Shown here in pieces: positions 26,016 through 35,340 of a stretch of DNA of 64,000 nt (positions are counted from its first letter, which is position 1; every line of letters starts with the position of its first letter). The stretch is taken from contig NZ_CP183332.1 of NCBI RefSeq assembly GCF_048541825.1, positions 1,550,001 to 1,614,000 on the forward strand, in the 5' to 3' direction. The translations under genes and the position numbers were made by a program. The DNA is from Caulobacter sp048541825. Its GTDB lineage: Bacteria > Pseudomonadota > Alphaproteobacteria > Caulobacterales > Caulobacteraceae. Under the pieces are notes generated by a model, which had not been told where the DNA came from, searched no databases, and saw only the letters and a program-made list of their open reading frames with translations.

Positions 26016-28085
26016 ATGTTCCGGGTCCTGCGCGATGAGACGAGCGCCAATCTGGATCGCTGGTTCCTTTGGAGTCCGGTCTGGTTCGGCTTGGGCGCGG
26101 CGGCCTATCTTCAAGCGCCTTTCGAGCCCTCACTCTCGCTATTGGCCTTTCTGAGCCTGATCAGCGTCATGCTGTGGTGGCTCTGCCGATCCTCGATCCG
26201 GATCTTGATCGTCTTGCTCGCCCTGTTCGCCTTTGCGATGGCGGGGGGGCTGGCGGCGAAGATTCGCAGTGACAGAGTCGCCGCGCCGGTCATCGACGGC
26301 GAGCGCGCGCCGCGTCGCCTGGAGGGCTTCGTGGTCGATGTGGTCAGTCCTGGCGCGGGCGGACCTCGATTGCTGATCGCCCCGGTCGCCATTGGCGGCC
26401 TCACGCCAGCCGAGACGCCAAACCGGGTCCGGGTGACGGTCGACGCCATCGACTTGCCGCAGCCGGGCGATGCTGTGCGACTGCGCGCCATTCTCGGCCC
26501 ACCACCGCCTCCGGCCGCGCCCGGTTCCTATGATTTCGCTCGCGACGCCTGGTTCAACGCCGTCGGGGCGGTCGGGTTTTCGCTCGGTGACATCGGCGAG
26601 ACCCATCTGGATCCACCGCCGTGGAGCTTGCGGGTCACCATGGCGGTCAACGCCTTTCGCTGGCGCTTGGCCAAGCGGATCGTCGCGCACATGGGACCTG
26701 AGAGTGGCGGGATCGGTGCGGCCATGGTCACCGGCCACGAGACCTGGATCACGCCCGAACAGACCGAGGCGATGCGCGCCTCGGGGTTGGCCCACATTCT
26801 TTCGATATCGGGCCTGCACATGGCCATCGTCGGTGGCTTCGTGTTCGGTCTGACCCGGCTGGGAATCGCGGCCTGGCCCTGGCTGGCTCTGCGCGCTCCG
26901 GGCAAGAAGATCGCTGCTGTGGCGGGCCTGACGGCCGTAGCGATCTATCTGGTCATCTCCGGCGCGCCGCCGCCGGCCGAGCGCGCGGCGATCACGGCCA
27001 GCGTGGCCTTCGCCGCCATTCTGTTCGACCGCCAGGCCGTAACCCTGCACGGCCTGGCCCTGGCGGCGCTGATCATCCTGGCGCTGCAACCCGAAGCGGC
27101 CGCTGCGCCTGGTTTTCAGATGTCGTTCGCGGCCACCACGGCGCTGATCGCTCTGGCCGAAGCCTGGCCAAGGCCGATGCGCGAGATTTCGGTGCCCTGG
27201 CCGATCCGGGCGATCCAGGCCGTTGGCGCCTGGCTGGCCGTCAGCATTGGCGCGAGCTTTGTCGCCGGGCTGGCGACGGGTCCCTTCGCCATGCAGCACT
27301 TCAACCGTGTGGCCATCTGGGGCTTGCCAGCCAATCTGATCGTCGCGCCGCTGTCGTCCTTCGTGATCATGCCGTTCCTTGCCCTGGGCACGGCGCTGGA
27401 AAGCGTCGGCTGGGGCGAGCCCTTCCTGTTGATCGCCGGCTGGGGCGTCGAGGCGATGGTCGCCGTGGCCCGCAAGTTCGAGTCGATCGGCGGCCAGGCC
27501 GTGGTCGCCAGCGCGCCGCCGTTCACCCTGGTGGTCGCGTTTCTGGGCTTGATGATTCTTTGCCTCTGGAGCGGACGACTACGCTGGCTCGGCGCGCCCC
27601 TGGCGCTGGCTGTCGCCCTTTGGCCTCGCCCTCCGGCTCCTGACGTCTGGATCGCCGCTGACGGCGCCACGGCCGCTGTTCGGCGAGGCAGGGAGGCCGT
27701 CCTCCTGCGGCCGGACAACCGCCGCTTTGGCGCTGAACTGTGGGCGCGTCGACGGGGTCTGGCGATCGGCGAGACGCGTGGCTTTATGTGTTCGGCCTAT
27801 GCCTGCCGGCCCCAGAGCGACGCGCCGGTGGCCATCGCCCTGTCGTGGAGCCGCAAGGATATCTCGGCGCAAGCGCTTGGAGATCTCTGCTCAGGCGCCG
27901 AAATCGTTGTCCTGCGGGCAGACTTTTCGGGCGCAATGCCGACGGGCTGCGCCGATCGCATCGTCCTTACGGCTAGAGACTTCGCAGTTGGTGGCGCAGC
28001 CGAGCTCTATCGGCGCGACAACGCGTGGTGGATTGTATGGGCGCAGCCGCTGCGAGGCCGGCGGCCATGGTCAGGGGCGCATTGA
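26016..28085 (+). CDS. comEC: ComEC/Rec2-family DNA-uptake channel protein
   Basis: Predicted inner-membrane channel for uptake of single-stranded DNA. The 689-residue protein has an N-terminal pair of membrane helices, a DUF4131-type soluble part (about 80-200), then the Competence domain with ALVTGHETWITP-like and SGLAHILSISGLHMAIVGG motifs and some eight membrane segments. The C-terminal part (from about 545) resembles a shrunken metallo-beta-lactamase domain without a visible HxHxDH motif. The start at the ATG of 26016 is a choice; the frame is open further upstream but overlaps gltX. Whether this organism is competent cannot be told. Confidence 0.85.
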   Translation: MFRVLRDETSANLDRWFLWSPVWFGLGAAAYLQAPFEPSLSLLAFLSLISVMLWWLCRSSIRILIVLLALFAFAMAGGLAAKIRSDRVAAPVIDGERAPRRLEGFVVDVVSPGAGGPRLLIAPVAIGGLTPAETPNRVRVTVDAIDLPQPGDAVRLRAILGPPPPPAAPGSYDFARDAWFNAVGAVGFSLGDIGETHLDPPPWSLRVTMAVNAFRWRLAKRIVAHMGPESGGIGAAMVTGHETWITPEQTEAMRASGLAHILSISGLHMAIVGGFVFGLTRLGIAAWPWLALRAPGKKIAAVAGLTAVAIYLVISGAPPPAERAAITASVAFAAILFDRQAVTLHGLALAALIILALQPEAAAAPGFQMSFAATTALIALAEAWPRPMREISVPWPIRAIQAVGAWLAVSIGASFVAGLATGPFAMQHFNRVAIWGLPANLIVAPLSSFVIMPFLALGTALESVGWGEPFLLIAGWGVEAMVAVARKFESIGGQAVVASAPPFTLVVAFLGLMILCLWSGRLRWLGAPLALAVALWPRPPAPDVWIAADGATAAVRRGREAVLLRPDNRRFGAELWARRRGLAIGETRGFMCSAYACRPQSDAPVAIALSWSRKDISAQALGDLCSGAEIVVLRADFSGAMPTGCADRIVLTARDFAVGGAAELYRRDNAWWIVWAQPLRGRRPWSGAH

Positions 28086-28146
28086 GCACTGCTGCCACTT
28101 ACTGTCACCATGAGGCACTATCTCTGACGGGTTCCCGGAGGATTTG

Positions 28147-28908
28147 ATGTCGTCGCCCCAACTCGCCGCCCGCCGCGCCGCCTTTCGCACCTTGCATGAG
28201 GACGGCTGTTTCATCTTGCCCAATCCATGGGACGCCGGAAGCGCCAGGCGTCTCGAAAGGCTCGGCTTCACGGCTCTGGCGTCTACCAGCGCCGGGGCGG
28301 CTTGGGCCTTGGGTCAGGACGATGGCGGGCTGACGCGGGATCAGGTGCTGGCCCATCTGAGCATGCTCTGCGCCGCGACGGATCTGCCGGTGAATGCCGA
28401 CTTTGAAGCCGGTTTCGCGGATGATTCTGAAGGGGTGGCCGACAGTGTGCGGCTGGCCATCGGCACGGGGATCGCGGGCCTGTCCATCGAGGATCGTATC
28501 GGCCGTGACCTCTATGAGCCGGCGCTCGCGATAGAGCGGATCAGGGCGGCGCGAGCGGCGATCGACGCCAGTGGTGAGGATGTCATCCTGGTCGGCCGGA
28601 CTGAAGGGTTCCTGATCGGGCGCAAGGACCTGGCGGTGACCATCGACCGCCTTGTCGCCTATGCCGACGCCGGCGCCGACTGCCTGTACGCTCCCGGGGT
28701 GATCGACGTGTCCTCGGTCGCCGAGATCGTCAAGGCCGTCGCACCCAAACCGGTCAACGTCCTGATGGCCTGGCCGGGCCAGGCCGTTCAGCCTCTGGCC
28801 GACGTTGGCGTGCGCCGGGTGAGCGTCGGCGCCGCTCTGGCCGGGGCCGCCTGGGCGGGGTTTGACGTCGCGGCCAAGATGCTGGCCGAAGAGGGCAGGC
28901 TGCCTTAG
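28147..28908 (+). CDS. Isocitrate lyase/PEP mutase superfamily enzyme
   Basis: A 253-residue TIM-barrel enzyme of the ICL/PEPM superfamily: LPNPWDAGSARRLERLGF, VNADFEAGF (metal-binding aspartate/glutamate) and LSIEDRIG are typical of the large oxaloacetate-decarboxylase-like or carboxyvinyl-carboxyphosphonate-mutase-annotated subgroup. It lacks the EDKxxxKxNS loop of true PEP mutases and the KKCGH motif of isocitrate lyases, so neither phosphonate synthesis nor the glyoxylate shunt is implied. The ATG at 28147 follows GGAGG. It ends four bases inside the convergent DsbA-family gene. Confidence 0.8.
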   Translation: MSSPQLAARRAAFRTLHEDGCFILPNPWDAGSARRLERLGFTALASTSAGAAWALGQDDGGLTRDQVLAHLSMLCAATDLPVNADFEAGFADDSEGVADSVRLAIGTGIAGLSIEDRIGRDLYEPALAIERIRAARAAIDASGEDVILVGRTEGFLIGRKDLAVTIDRLVAYADAGADCLYAPGVIDVSSVAEIVKAVAPKPVNVLMAWPGQAVQPLADVGVRRVSVGAALAGAAWAGFDVAAKMLAEEGRLP

Positions 28909-29543
28909 GCGCGCACCGCCTGATCAATGGCTTCGGCGATCCGTTCCGGCGATTCCGCGCCGACGACCGCGACCTTGCCGCTGAAGATCACGTAGGGCAC
29001 GCCGGTGACGCCGCCCTGCACCGCCATGGAATGCTCGCGGGTCACCGACTCCCGGTCGGCGCCCTCGGACAGCAGTTGCAGCACGACCAGCCGCTCCATG
29101 CCGGCGGCTTGAGCGATATCGGCCAGCACCATGGGGTCGCCGATATCGCGGCCTTCCGTGAAATAGGCGGCGAACAGGGCCTCGACCACCGCGTCCTGGA
29201 CGCCGGCGGTCAGGGCCCAGCGGATCAACCGATGAGCGGCGTTGGTATTGGGGGATTTGTCGATGACGGCGAAATTGAAGGTGATTCCGTCATCGGCGCC
29301 GCCAGAGACCAGGGCCTCGTGCACGGCCTTCAGGCGTTCCGGATCCTTGAACTTGCTGGCCATATAGGCCTTGCGGTCGACGCCTTCCTCGGGGAGCGAG
29401 GGATCCAGCTGATAGGGCCGCCAAAGAAGCTTGGCCTCGATATCGGGCCGCAGCGCCATCGCAGCCTTTACGCGTCGCCAGCCCAGATAGCACCACGGAC
29501 AGACGACGTCGGCGACCACGTCCACGATCATCGGCTGGTTCAT
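28905..29543 (-). CDS. DsbA-family oxidoreductase (FrnE-like)
   Basis: A 212-residue cytoplasmic thioredoxin-fold protein with a helical insertion. The CPWC active site lies at the usual place (DVVCPWCYLGWRRV), and the C-terminal GVTGVPYVIFSGKVAV contains the cis-proline. No signal peptide is seen. The FrnE subgroup catalyses disulfide exchange; related proteins are polyketide-associated isomerases. It is 8 bases downstream of popA on the same strand. Confidence 0.88.
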   Translation of the reverse strand: MNQPMIVDVVADVVCPWCYLGWRRVKAAMALRPDIEAKLLWRPYQLDPSLPEEGVDRKAYMASKFKDPERLKAVHEALVSGGADDGITFNFAVIDKSPNTNAAHRLIRWALTAGVQDAVVEALFAAYFTEGRDIGDPMVLADIAQAAGMERLVVLQLLSEGADRESVTREHSMAVQGGVTGVPYVIFSGKVAVVGAESPERIAEAIDQAVRA

Positions 29544-29551
29544 CGCGGGTC

Positions 29552-30877
29552 TCAGCTGGCTTCGCGCTGCAGGGCCCGGGCGGCGGCCCGCTCCAGCGCC
29601 TTGACCGGCCCTTCGCCGGCTTCGATCTGGGAGACGCCGATGTCGAATTCGCAGACGAACGGCGGCCGGTCTTCGCCGGCGTCAAAGGCGGTGCAGCCGA
29701 TGACCGCGGCGATCCGCTCGGCCGCAGCGCGGGCGGCGTCCTGGTTGGTGGCGGGCAGGGCCAGGGCAAAGACCTCCGGCGCAAGGCGGGCGGCGGTGTC
29801 CTCGACGCGGACAAGGCGGCCGACCATCGAGCCGATCTGGGGTATGGCGCGGTCCAGCCAGCCATTCTGACGCGCCCAGACGGTCTCGGGCTTGTCGGCG
29901 ACCCGCAGAACGCAGATGGACAACGGACGGGAGCGCTCCCGCGCAGCGGCCGTAAGGCGCGCCAGGTGGGCGGCGAACAGATCGCGCGTGAAGAGGCCTG
30001 TGGCGGCGTCCATCAGACCCGAACTGCGGGCCTTTTCCAGCGCCCCACGGATCGACTCGCCACGCCGGTAGTTTCTGGCCAGTTCCATCACCCGGCGCGC
30101 GGTTTCGACCTCAGGCGTCTCCGGCGACGCGACGTCGGAAACGCCTCGGTGGAAGGCCTCCGACATGGTCACATAGCTTTCGGCCTTCAGATACAGCATG
30201 GCCGGAATATGGAAGAGGCGCGTGTTGCGGCGCATGCCGGCCGCGATCGACAGGGCTTCCTGCTGGTTGTCGCCGGCCCACAGCACGACAGAATCGAAGG
30301 CTCGCTCGTGCAGGTAGTCGAACGCCGTATAGGCCGTGAAGGCGCCCACGACTTCCGCGCCGCTGCGCTTGAGGGCGTTGGAAAGCGCCAGGAACTGAGG
30401 GGCTGGCTCACCGACCGCCAGGATGCGGAACGGCGAGGGCTGGGGTTCCGGCAGGTCCATTCGACGACCGCGCTCGCCGAAGGTTTCGAGCCGCAGCTCG
30501 AACTCCTCCTCGGCGATGGCTGTGCGCACCAGAGACTCCAGACGCAGAGCCGCCTGGGACGGATGCAGCGGCGGCGAAAGCGTCAGGTCGAAGGCCTGGC
30601 TGTGCTGTCCGCCGTCGAGTTCGCCGATGGCGATCACGGGGAGGCGGCGCGGCGCGACCGCAGCCTTCAGGCGACGGGCGAGCGACTGGGTGTCGGGACC
30701 CGCGCTGGCGAGGTCGACGATCACCGCCTCGATCGGCAGGTCGCCAAGCGCGGCGAGGGCGGCATAGGGCCCACGCGCGGTGATGGTCCGCCAGCCAAGC
30801 CGGTCCAGCCCCTCAGCCAAGGGGCCGGCGCGTAAATCGTCGCGAGCCACAATTAGGATCCGGGCGTCTAACGCCAC
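29552..30877 (-). CDS. popA: Cell-cycle c-di-GMP effector PopA
   Basis: Response-regulator-like protein with two receiver domains (about 1-125 and 150-270) and a degenerate GGDEF domain (about 285-441). D55 is present in the first receiver; the second lacks the phospho-acceptor (VVLWAGDN). The catalytic GGDEF is replaced by APEVF, so no cyclase activity is expected, but the I-site RVED (R357, D360) is intact. These positions agree with C. crescentus PopA, which binds c-di-GMP at the I-site and delivers CtrA via RcdA to ClpXP at the old pole before S phase. This is the strongest genus marker in the window. Confidence 0.9.
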   Translation of the reverse strand: MALDARILIVARDDLRAGPLAEGLDRLGWRTITARGPYAALAALGDLPIEAVIVDLASAGPDTQSLARRLKAAVAPRRLPVIAIGELDGGQHSQAFDLTLSPPLHPSQAALRLESLVRTAIAEEEFELRLETFGERGRRMDLPEPQPSPFRILAVGEPAPQFLALSNALKRSGAEVVGAFTAYTAFDYLHERAFDSVVLWAGDNQQEALSIAAGMRRNTRLFHIPAMLYLKAESYVTMSEAFHRGVSDVASPETPEVETARRVMELARNYRRGESIRGALEKARSSGLMDAATGLFTRDLFAAHLARLTAAARERSRPLSICVLRVADKPETVWARQNGWLDRAIPQIGSMVGRLVRVEDTAARLAPEVFALALPATNQDAARAAAERIAAVIGCTAFDAGEDRPPFVCEFDIGVSQIEAGEGPVKALERAAARALQREAS

Positions 30878-31142
30878 ACTCTACCTCCGCCCGAAATCCA
30901 ACAAACGCCGGCCGCACTCGGCCGTCGGGATTCGACGCCGCAACATAGCAGAGGCGATCACAGGGGATAGGGACGCAACGTCGCGGTGAGGCGAGCAAAA
31001 TGCTTTTGGACAATGGAAGCGAGCTTGCTCGCCCCGCACGCCATCTCCCAGCCCTGGCGCCAACAGCCGCTTGCATGACCGAACGTCAGGACCTTTCTAG
31101 TCGGGGCAACGACTGCGCCGAAGAGTCGATGAGGAGACCACC
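30878..31142. other. Divergent intergenic region popA / racemase
   Basis: 265 bases without a convincing gene. It must hold the promoters of both flanking genes. GANTC (CcrM) sites occur near 30932 (GATTC) and 31123 (GAGTC). A short hairpin GCGAGC-TT-GCTCGC lies near 31018-31032. Nothing else can be assigned. Confidence 0.5.
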
Positions 31143-32273
31143 ATGGGCCAGGGGCCACTTTCAGGACTGAAGATCGTCGAGTTCGCGGGCATTGGTCCTG
31201 GTCCGTTCTGCGGCATGCTGCTGTCCGACCTTGGCGCTGACGTGATCCGGATCGACCGGAAGGGGCAGGGACGAGGGGGATCGCCAGCCGACGTGACAGC
31301 GCGGGGCCGCCGGTCGGTGGCGCTGGACCTGAAAAATCCCGCCTCCATCGAGACGTGTCTAAAACTCCTGGAGAGCGCCGACGGTCTGATCGAGGGCTTT
31401 CGGCCGGGCGTCATGGAGCGCTTGGGCCTGGGCCCGGATGTGGCGCTGGCGCGCAATCCCAAGCTTGTTTACGGCCGCATGACCGGGTGGGGCCAGTTTG
31501 GCCCCTACGCCAAGGCCGCCGGTCACGACATGAACTATATCGCCATCACCGGGGCGCTGGACGCCATTGGCACGGCGGAAAAGCCGGTCCCGCCCCTGAA
31601 CCTGGTTGGCGACTTCGGCGGCGGTGCGCTCTATCTGGCGTTTGGCCTGCTGGCCGGCGTGATCCATGCCCGGGCGACGGGGCAGGGTCAGACGATCGAC
31701 TGCGCCATGAGTGATGGCGCCGCCTCGCTGATGGCCATGTTCTACGGTTTCAAGGCGGGCGGCATGTGGAGTGAGGGGCGCCGGTCCAATCTGCTCGATG
31801 GCGGCGCGCACTTCTACGACACCTATCAATGCAGCGATGGCGGCTGGATTTCGATCGGGTCGATCGAGCCGCAGTTCTATCTGCTGCTGCTGGAAAAGAC
31901 CGGCATCACCGATCCGCAGTTCCAGCACCAGATGAGCCGCGAGGAGTGGCCGGAGCTGCGTGACAAGCTCGCCGCCGTGATCCGCACCAAGACCCGTGAC
32001 GAATGGTGTGACCTGATGGATGGCACGGACGTCTGTTTCGCGCCCGTCCTGTCGATGGCGGAAGCGCCTGCGCACGCTCACAACGCTGCTCGAGAAACCT
32101 TCGTCGAGGTGGCTGGCGTGGTGCAACCCGCGCCCGCGCCGCGTTTCTCGGCTACCCCGGGAAAGATACAGGGCCCTCCGCCCGCGGTCGGTGGCGACAA
32201 CGACACTGCACTGGCGGACTGGGGTTTTTCCGCCGAGGCGATCGCGAACCTGAAGACCAGCGGCGCACTCTGA
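31143..32273 (+). CDS. CaiB/BaiF CoA-transferase family, alpha-methylacyl-CoA racemase type
   Basis: A 376-residue class III CoA-transferase-fold protein. The subgroup reads as AMACR racemase rather than transferase: GHDMNYIAITGALDAIG (catalytic histidine), NLVGDFGGGALYLAFG (catalytic aspartate) and SIEPQFYLLLL (glutamate) line up with mycobacterial Mcr as I know it. Such racemases epimerise 2-methylacyl-CoA esters so branched fatty acids can enter beta-oxidation. It stands alone, followed by a terminator at 32401. Start: ATG with GAGGAGA upstream. Confidence 0.88.
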   Translation: MGQGPLSGLKIVEFAGIGPGPFCGMLLSDLGADVIRIDRKGQGRGGSPADVTARGRRSVALDLKNPASIETCLKLLESADGLIEGFRPGVMERLGLGPDVALARNPKLVYGRMTGWGQFGPYAKAAGHDMNYIAITGALDAIGTAEKPVPPLNLVGDFGGGALYLAFGLLAGVIHARATGQGQTIDCAMSDGAASLMAMFYGFKAGGMWSEGRRSNLLDGGAHFYDTYQCSDGGWISIGSIEPQFYLLLLEKTGITDPQFQHQMSREEWPELRDKLAAVIRTKTRDEWCDLMDGTDVCFAPVLSMAEAPAHAHNAARETFVEVAGVVQPAPAPRFSATPGKIQGPPPAVGGDNDTALADWGFSAEAIANLKTSGAL

Positions 32274-32400
32274 AAGCTGTCAGCCAGGCTATCGTCGACG
32301 TTCAGCGTCGGTTCAGCCGCCGGTCCCTAGATTGATCACGTACCGGGCGTTGCGCCATCCGTCCCTCGATGTGGCGTTCGGTTTCAGGCTTGTCCTGCGG

Positions 32401-32434
32401 AGACGCGTCGCCTTTCCTGAGGCGGCGCGTCTTT
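32401..32434 (+). terminator. Terminator after the racemase gene
   Basis: Arms AGACGCGTCGCC (32401-32412) and GGCGGCGCGTCT (32421-32432), 12 bp with one G-T wobble, then TTGTCGTTT. It lies 128 bases after the racemase stop and 55 before the next gene. Confidence 0.6.
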
Positions 32435-32488
32435 GTCGTTTCGGCAGCGGGGTTGCGCCGGGAGAAGAGCGCGGGCAGGTTCCGGCCG

Positions 32489-33436
32489 ATGCAAGACCCC
32501 CAACCCATCCGATGGCGCGACCTGGATCTGGACCCGATTCACTGGGTCCGCGAGGTCCTGCGCGTTCTGGGCCTTGCCCTGGCTCGGATCTGGGGTCGCG
32601 ATGTGATGCTGTACGTAGGCGGCGTGTCGTTCTTCGCCCTGCTGGCGGTGTTTCCCGGCCTGGCGATTCTCATCGGCCTCTACAGCCTGCTGCTGACACC
32701 GCAACAGGCCGCCGCCCAGGCGGAAAACCTCGCCGAACTGATGCCGTCGGGTGCGCGCGCGATGTTCGAGAGCGAACTCACCCGCATCGCGCATGCGCCC
32801 GAACAGGCCGTTTCAGCCCAAAGCGCTGTCGTGCTGGTCATCGGCGCCTATGCCGCCCATCGCGGGTTCAAGGCGTTGTTGGCCGGCCTTTCGTTCATTC
32901 ACGATGAAGAAGACCAGCGTGGCTTCGTTGGCTTCAATCTGATGGCCCTGTTTGTGCTGATCGCGGCCTTTGGTCTGTTGTTTGTGATGTCCGGCATTTT
33001 TCTGATTTTCAGGGTGCTTGGCAGCGCGTTGCATCTGCGTCCGCTGGAAGGCGTCCCCTGGATCCAGAGCGAGTGGACCTGGGCAAGCCTTGGCGTCGTG
33101 ATTGGCATGACCCTGATCTACCGCTACGCCATGTCGCGCGCGCCGGTAGCCTGGCGGGCTTCGACAGCCGGCGGCGTCGCCGCAGCGGTCCTGTGCCTGT
33201 TCATGTCCTCCGCTAGCGCCTTCTATGTCGACAAGGTCGCCCAGCTGGGCGCCACCTACGGCTCAATCTCGGCGGTGATCATCTTCCTGATCTGGCTGTC
33301 GTGGAGCGTGAACGCCATCTTCCTGGGCGGCGCCCTGGCCACCGAGGTAGAGATCGCTCTGGATGAACGTCCCCGCGCCCTTGTTGAGGGACCGCGAGGC
33401 GTAACGCTCAAGACGCCTTCAGCACCAGAAAACTGA
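32489..33436 (+). CDS. YihY/BrkB-family inner-membrane protein
   Basis: A 315-residue polytopic membrane protein (about six helices) of the YihY/UPF0761 family, formerly misannotated as ribonuclease BN. Typical features are the SFFALLAVFPGLAILIGLYS helix and the C-terminal YGSISAVIIFLIWLSWSVNA helix with the GGALATEVE end. Cellular role is not established. The chosen ATG at 32489 gives the family length; an upstream in-frame start at 32369 would run through the terminator. It overlaps the 3' end of convergent tusA by 29 bases. Confidence 0.85.
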   Translation: MQDPQPIRWRDLDLDPIHWVREVLRVLGLALARIWGRDVMLYVGGVSFFALLAVFPGLAILIGLYSLLLTPQQAAAQAENLAELMPSGARAMFESELTRIAHAPEQAVSAQSAVVLVIGAYAAHRGFKALLAGLSFIHDEEDQRGFVGFNLMALFVLIAAFGLLFVMSGIFLIFRVLGSALHLRPLEGVPWIQSEWTWASLGVVIGMTLIYRYAMSRAPVAWRASTAGGVAAAVLCLFMSSASAFYVDKVAQLGATYGSISAVIIFLIWLSWSVNAIFLGGALATEVEIALDERPRALVEGPRGVTLKTPSAPEN

Positions 33437-33647
33437 CCGCGCCGGCGTCTTCGTCGGTGATCGCGACAACCTTTGCGCCGATGCTGGCGGCGAAGTGGGG
33501 AACGTCGATACGCGCCAGTGGGTCATCGGCGATCAATCGCACCTGACCGCCCGCCGGCGCGGCTTCCAGAGCCCGTCTCAAGCGCAGGGTCGGCACGGGG
33601 CAACGATGGCCCCGGGCGTCGACGAGGATTGGATCACTCATCTCCAA
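33408..33647 (-). CDS. TusA-family sulfur carrier protein
   Basis: A 79-residue protein with the TusA hallmark CPxP near the N-terminus (ARGHRCPVPTLRLRRAL) and the beta-alpha-beta-alpha-beta pattern. TusA proteins carry persulfide sulfur for tRNA thiolation and other sulfur relays. The start overlaps the end of rsuA by 14 bases, so it is the tail of the rsmC-like/rsuA/tusA unit. Subfamily (TusA versus YeeD-like) is undetermined. Confidence 0.85.
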   Translation of the reverse strand: MEMSDPILVDARGHRCPVPTLRLRRALEAAPAGGQVRLIADDPLARIDVPHFAASIGAKVVAITDEDAGAVSFLVLKAS

Positions 33648-34374
33648 AGACCTTTTCAGCCTCGGCGGCCGTCAGGATTCGATGTTGTCCAGGCTCGAGA
33701 TCGCCGGGCAGGACCAGGCCACCGATGCGCTCTCTGTGAAGCTCGAGAACGTGGTTTCCAGTGGCTGCGAACATGCGCCGCACCTGATGATATCGGCCTT
33801 CGGTGATGGTCAGGCGGGCATGATGAGGATCGATCACGACCAGATCCGCCGGTAGTAGAGGCTTCTCCTCGCCTTCCAGCATCAGTTCGCCTGCAGCGAA
33901 CAGCGCGCCTTCCGCGCCGCTCAAGGGGCGGTCGAGCGTCGCCAGATAGGTCTTGGGCACATGACGTTTGGGCGAGATCACCCGATGCAGATAGTCGCCA
34001 TCATCCGTGATCAGGATCAGGCCGGAAGTGTCCTTGTCGAGCCGTCCCACGGTTGAGAGGCCCGGATCCCGAATGCGCCAGCGACGGGGAAGCAGGTCAT
34101 AGATGCGCTCCCCGTCTTCCTTGTGCGAGCAGACCACGCCCAGCGGCTTGTGCATCAGCAGCACCAGTGGCGCGGGCGGATCGACCGGCGCCCCCCGGAT
34201 GGTCATGCGTTCCGGGAGATCAGGGGTGACGGCGACCTTGGTCCCGACGTCCTTCAGAATCTTTCCGTCCAGCACGACCTTGCCGCTGGAGATCAGCGCT
34301 TGGACGTCCTTGCGGCTGCCATAGCCCAGATTGGCCAGCAGCCTGTCCAGCCGCGCCATCAGGACCTTGGTCAC
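33634..34374 (-). CDS. rsuA: 16S rRNA pseudouridine(516) synthase RsuA
   Basis: A 246-residue pseudouridine synthase with an N-terminal S4 RNA-binding domain (about 7-60) and the catalytic motif GRLDKDTSGLILITDDG containing the aspartate. The HKPLGVVCSHKEDGERIYDLL and GRYHQVRRMFAATGNHV blocks fit RsuA rather than RluB/E. The start at 34374 overlaps the stop of the upstream methyltransferase (ATGA), indicating coupled translation of two rRNA-modifying enzymes. Confidence 0.92.
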   Translation of the reverse strand: MTKVLMARLDRLLANLGYGSRKDVQALISSGKVVLDGKILKDVGTKVAVTPDLPERMTIRGAPVDPPAPLVLLMHKPLGVVCSHKEDGERIYDLLPRRWRIRDPGLSTVGRLDKDTSGLILITDDGDYLHRVISPKRHVPKTYLATLDRPLSGAEGALFAAGELMLEGEEKPLLPADLVVIDPHHARLTITEGRYHQVRRMFAATGNHVLELHRERIGGLVLPGDLEPGQHRILTAAEAEKVFGDE

Positions 34375-35282
34375 TTGCGGGCCTCGTAGACCTTGTAGCC
34401 GTTGGTCTCGCCGGCCAGCCGGACCTTGGCGAAATGCTCGTTCAGGATCGCTTCATAGGGAAGGTGGCGATTGGCCACCAGCCAGAGGTCGCCGCCTTTG
34501 CGCAGGCTGGCGGCGGCTTTCTTGATGAAAGCCTGCCCCAGTGAGCGATCCTCGCCGCCGGTTTCATGGAACGGCGGATTGGTGACGACGAAGTCGAGCT
34601 TGTCCAACGATGTGGCGGCCTGACGGACATCGTCCCAGACGAACTCCGCACGCGGGTCTTCGATATTGCGGCAGGCCGCGTCGATGGCCCGGCGGTCCAG
34701 ATCGATCAGCGTCAGCTTGGTGACCTTCGGCGAGGCCAGAACGCCGCGCGCCAGCCAGCCGATGCCGCAACCGAAATCGGCGCCGACGCCGGAAAGTGGC
34801 GGCAAGGTTTTCAAGAGCAGATCGGTGCCGGGATCCAGCCGGTCCCAACTGAAGACGCCTGGCTGCGTCCACAGGTCGTCGGAGGCGCGGCGCGGCGCTC
34901 CCGCCTCGGCGGCGGCTTCCAGCCCGACAGGTTCGGCAGGGCGAAGGGCGACACAGATGCGATTATGTTTCTTGGAGCTTTCGCCGACCACGCAACCAAA
35001 GGCTTCAAGCTCTTTCTTCAGTCGCTGTCCGCCGCGATCCTTGGGCCCGAACGCCGTCAAGCGGCCTTCGATGGCCAGGGTCCGCAGCGCATGGGCAAGA
35101 ACGAACCGACGCTCGACCACGCCAGCCGGCGCGCGAATCGCGAAAGCGTCCAGTGATTGATCCGGGATCGAAGCCAGATCCGTTGCTCCGATCACCATGG
35201 GAGAGACCTGGATCGCGTCTGCGGCGACAGGCGCCAGATCGTGATCGGCCAGGCCGTAGAACGCGGTGCGAGCTGTAGACAT
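34371..35282 (-). CDS. RsmC-like class I SAM methyltransferase
   Basis: A 303-residue methyltransferase. The C-terminal half has the SAM-binding GVGADFGCGIGWLARGVL and the catalytic NPPF motif (VVTNPPFHETGGEDR) found in guanine-N2 rRNA methyltransferases RsmC/RlmG. The N-terminal half is a degenerate methyltransferase-like domain, as in RsmC. The ATG ending at 35282 is chosen; the frame is open upstream into the tRNA gene, which cannot be coding. It lies 58 bases downstream of tRNA-Ser. Confidence 0.85.
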   Translation of the reverse strand: MSTARTAFYGLADHDLAPVAADAIQVSPMVIGATDLASIPDQSLDAFAIRAPAGVVERRFVLAHALRTLAIEGRLTAFGPKDRGGQRLKKELEAFGCVVGESSKKHNRICVALRPAEPVGLEAAAEAGAPRRASDDLWTQPGVFSWDRLDPGTDLLLKTLPPLSGVGADFGCGIGWLARGVLASPKVTKLTLIDLDRRAIDAACRNIEDPRAEFVWDDVRQAATSLDKLDFVVTNPPFHETGGEDRSLGQAFIKKAAASLRKGGDLWLVANRHLPYEAILNEHFAKVRLAGETNGYKVYEARK

Positions 35283-35340
35283 TGGAATCCTGGACTTCCG
35301 CCGCGCCAGATCCTGCGGGTCCAGCGCGGCGGGGAGGGTG

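Noticed and set aside
28147..28908. PEP mutase, implying phosphonate biosynthesis in the same window as phosphonate degradation
   Set aside because: The protein belongs to the ICL/PEPM superfamily but lacks the EDKxxxKxNS loop of true PEP mutases and has no phosphonopyruvate decarboxylase neighbour.
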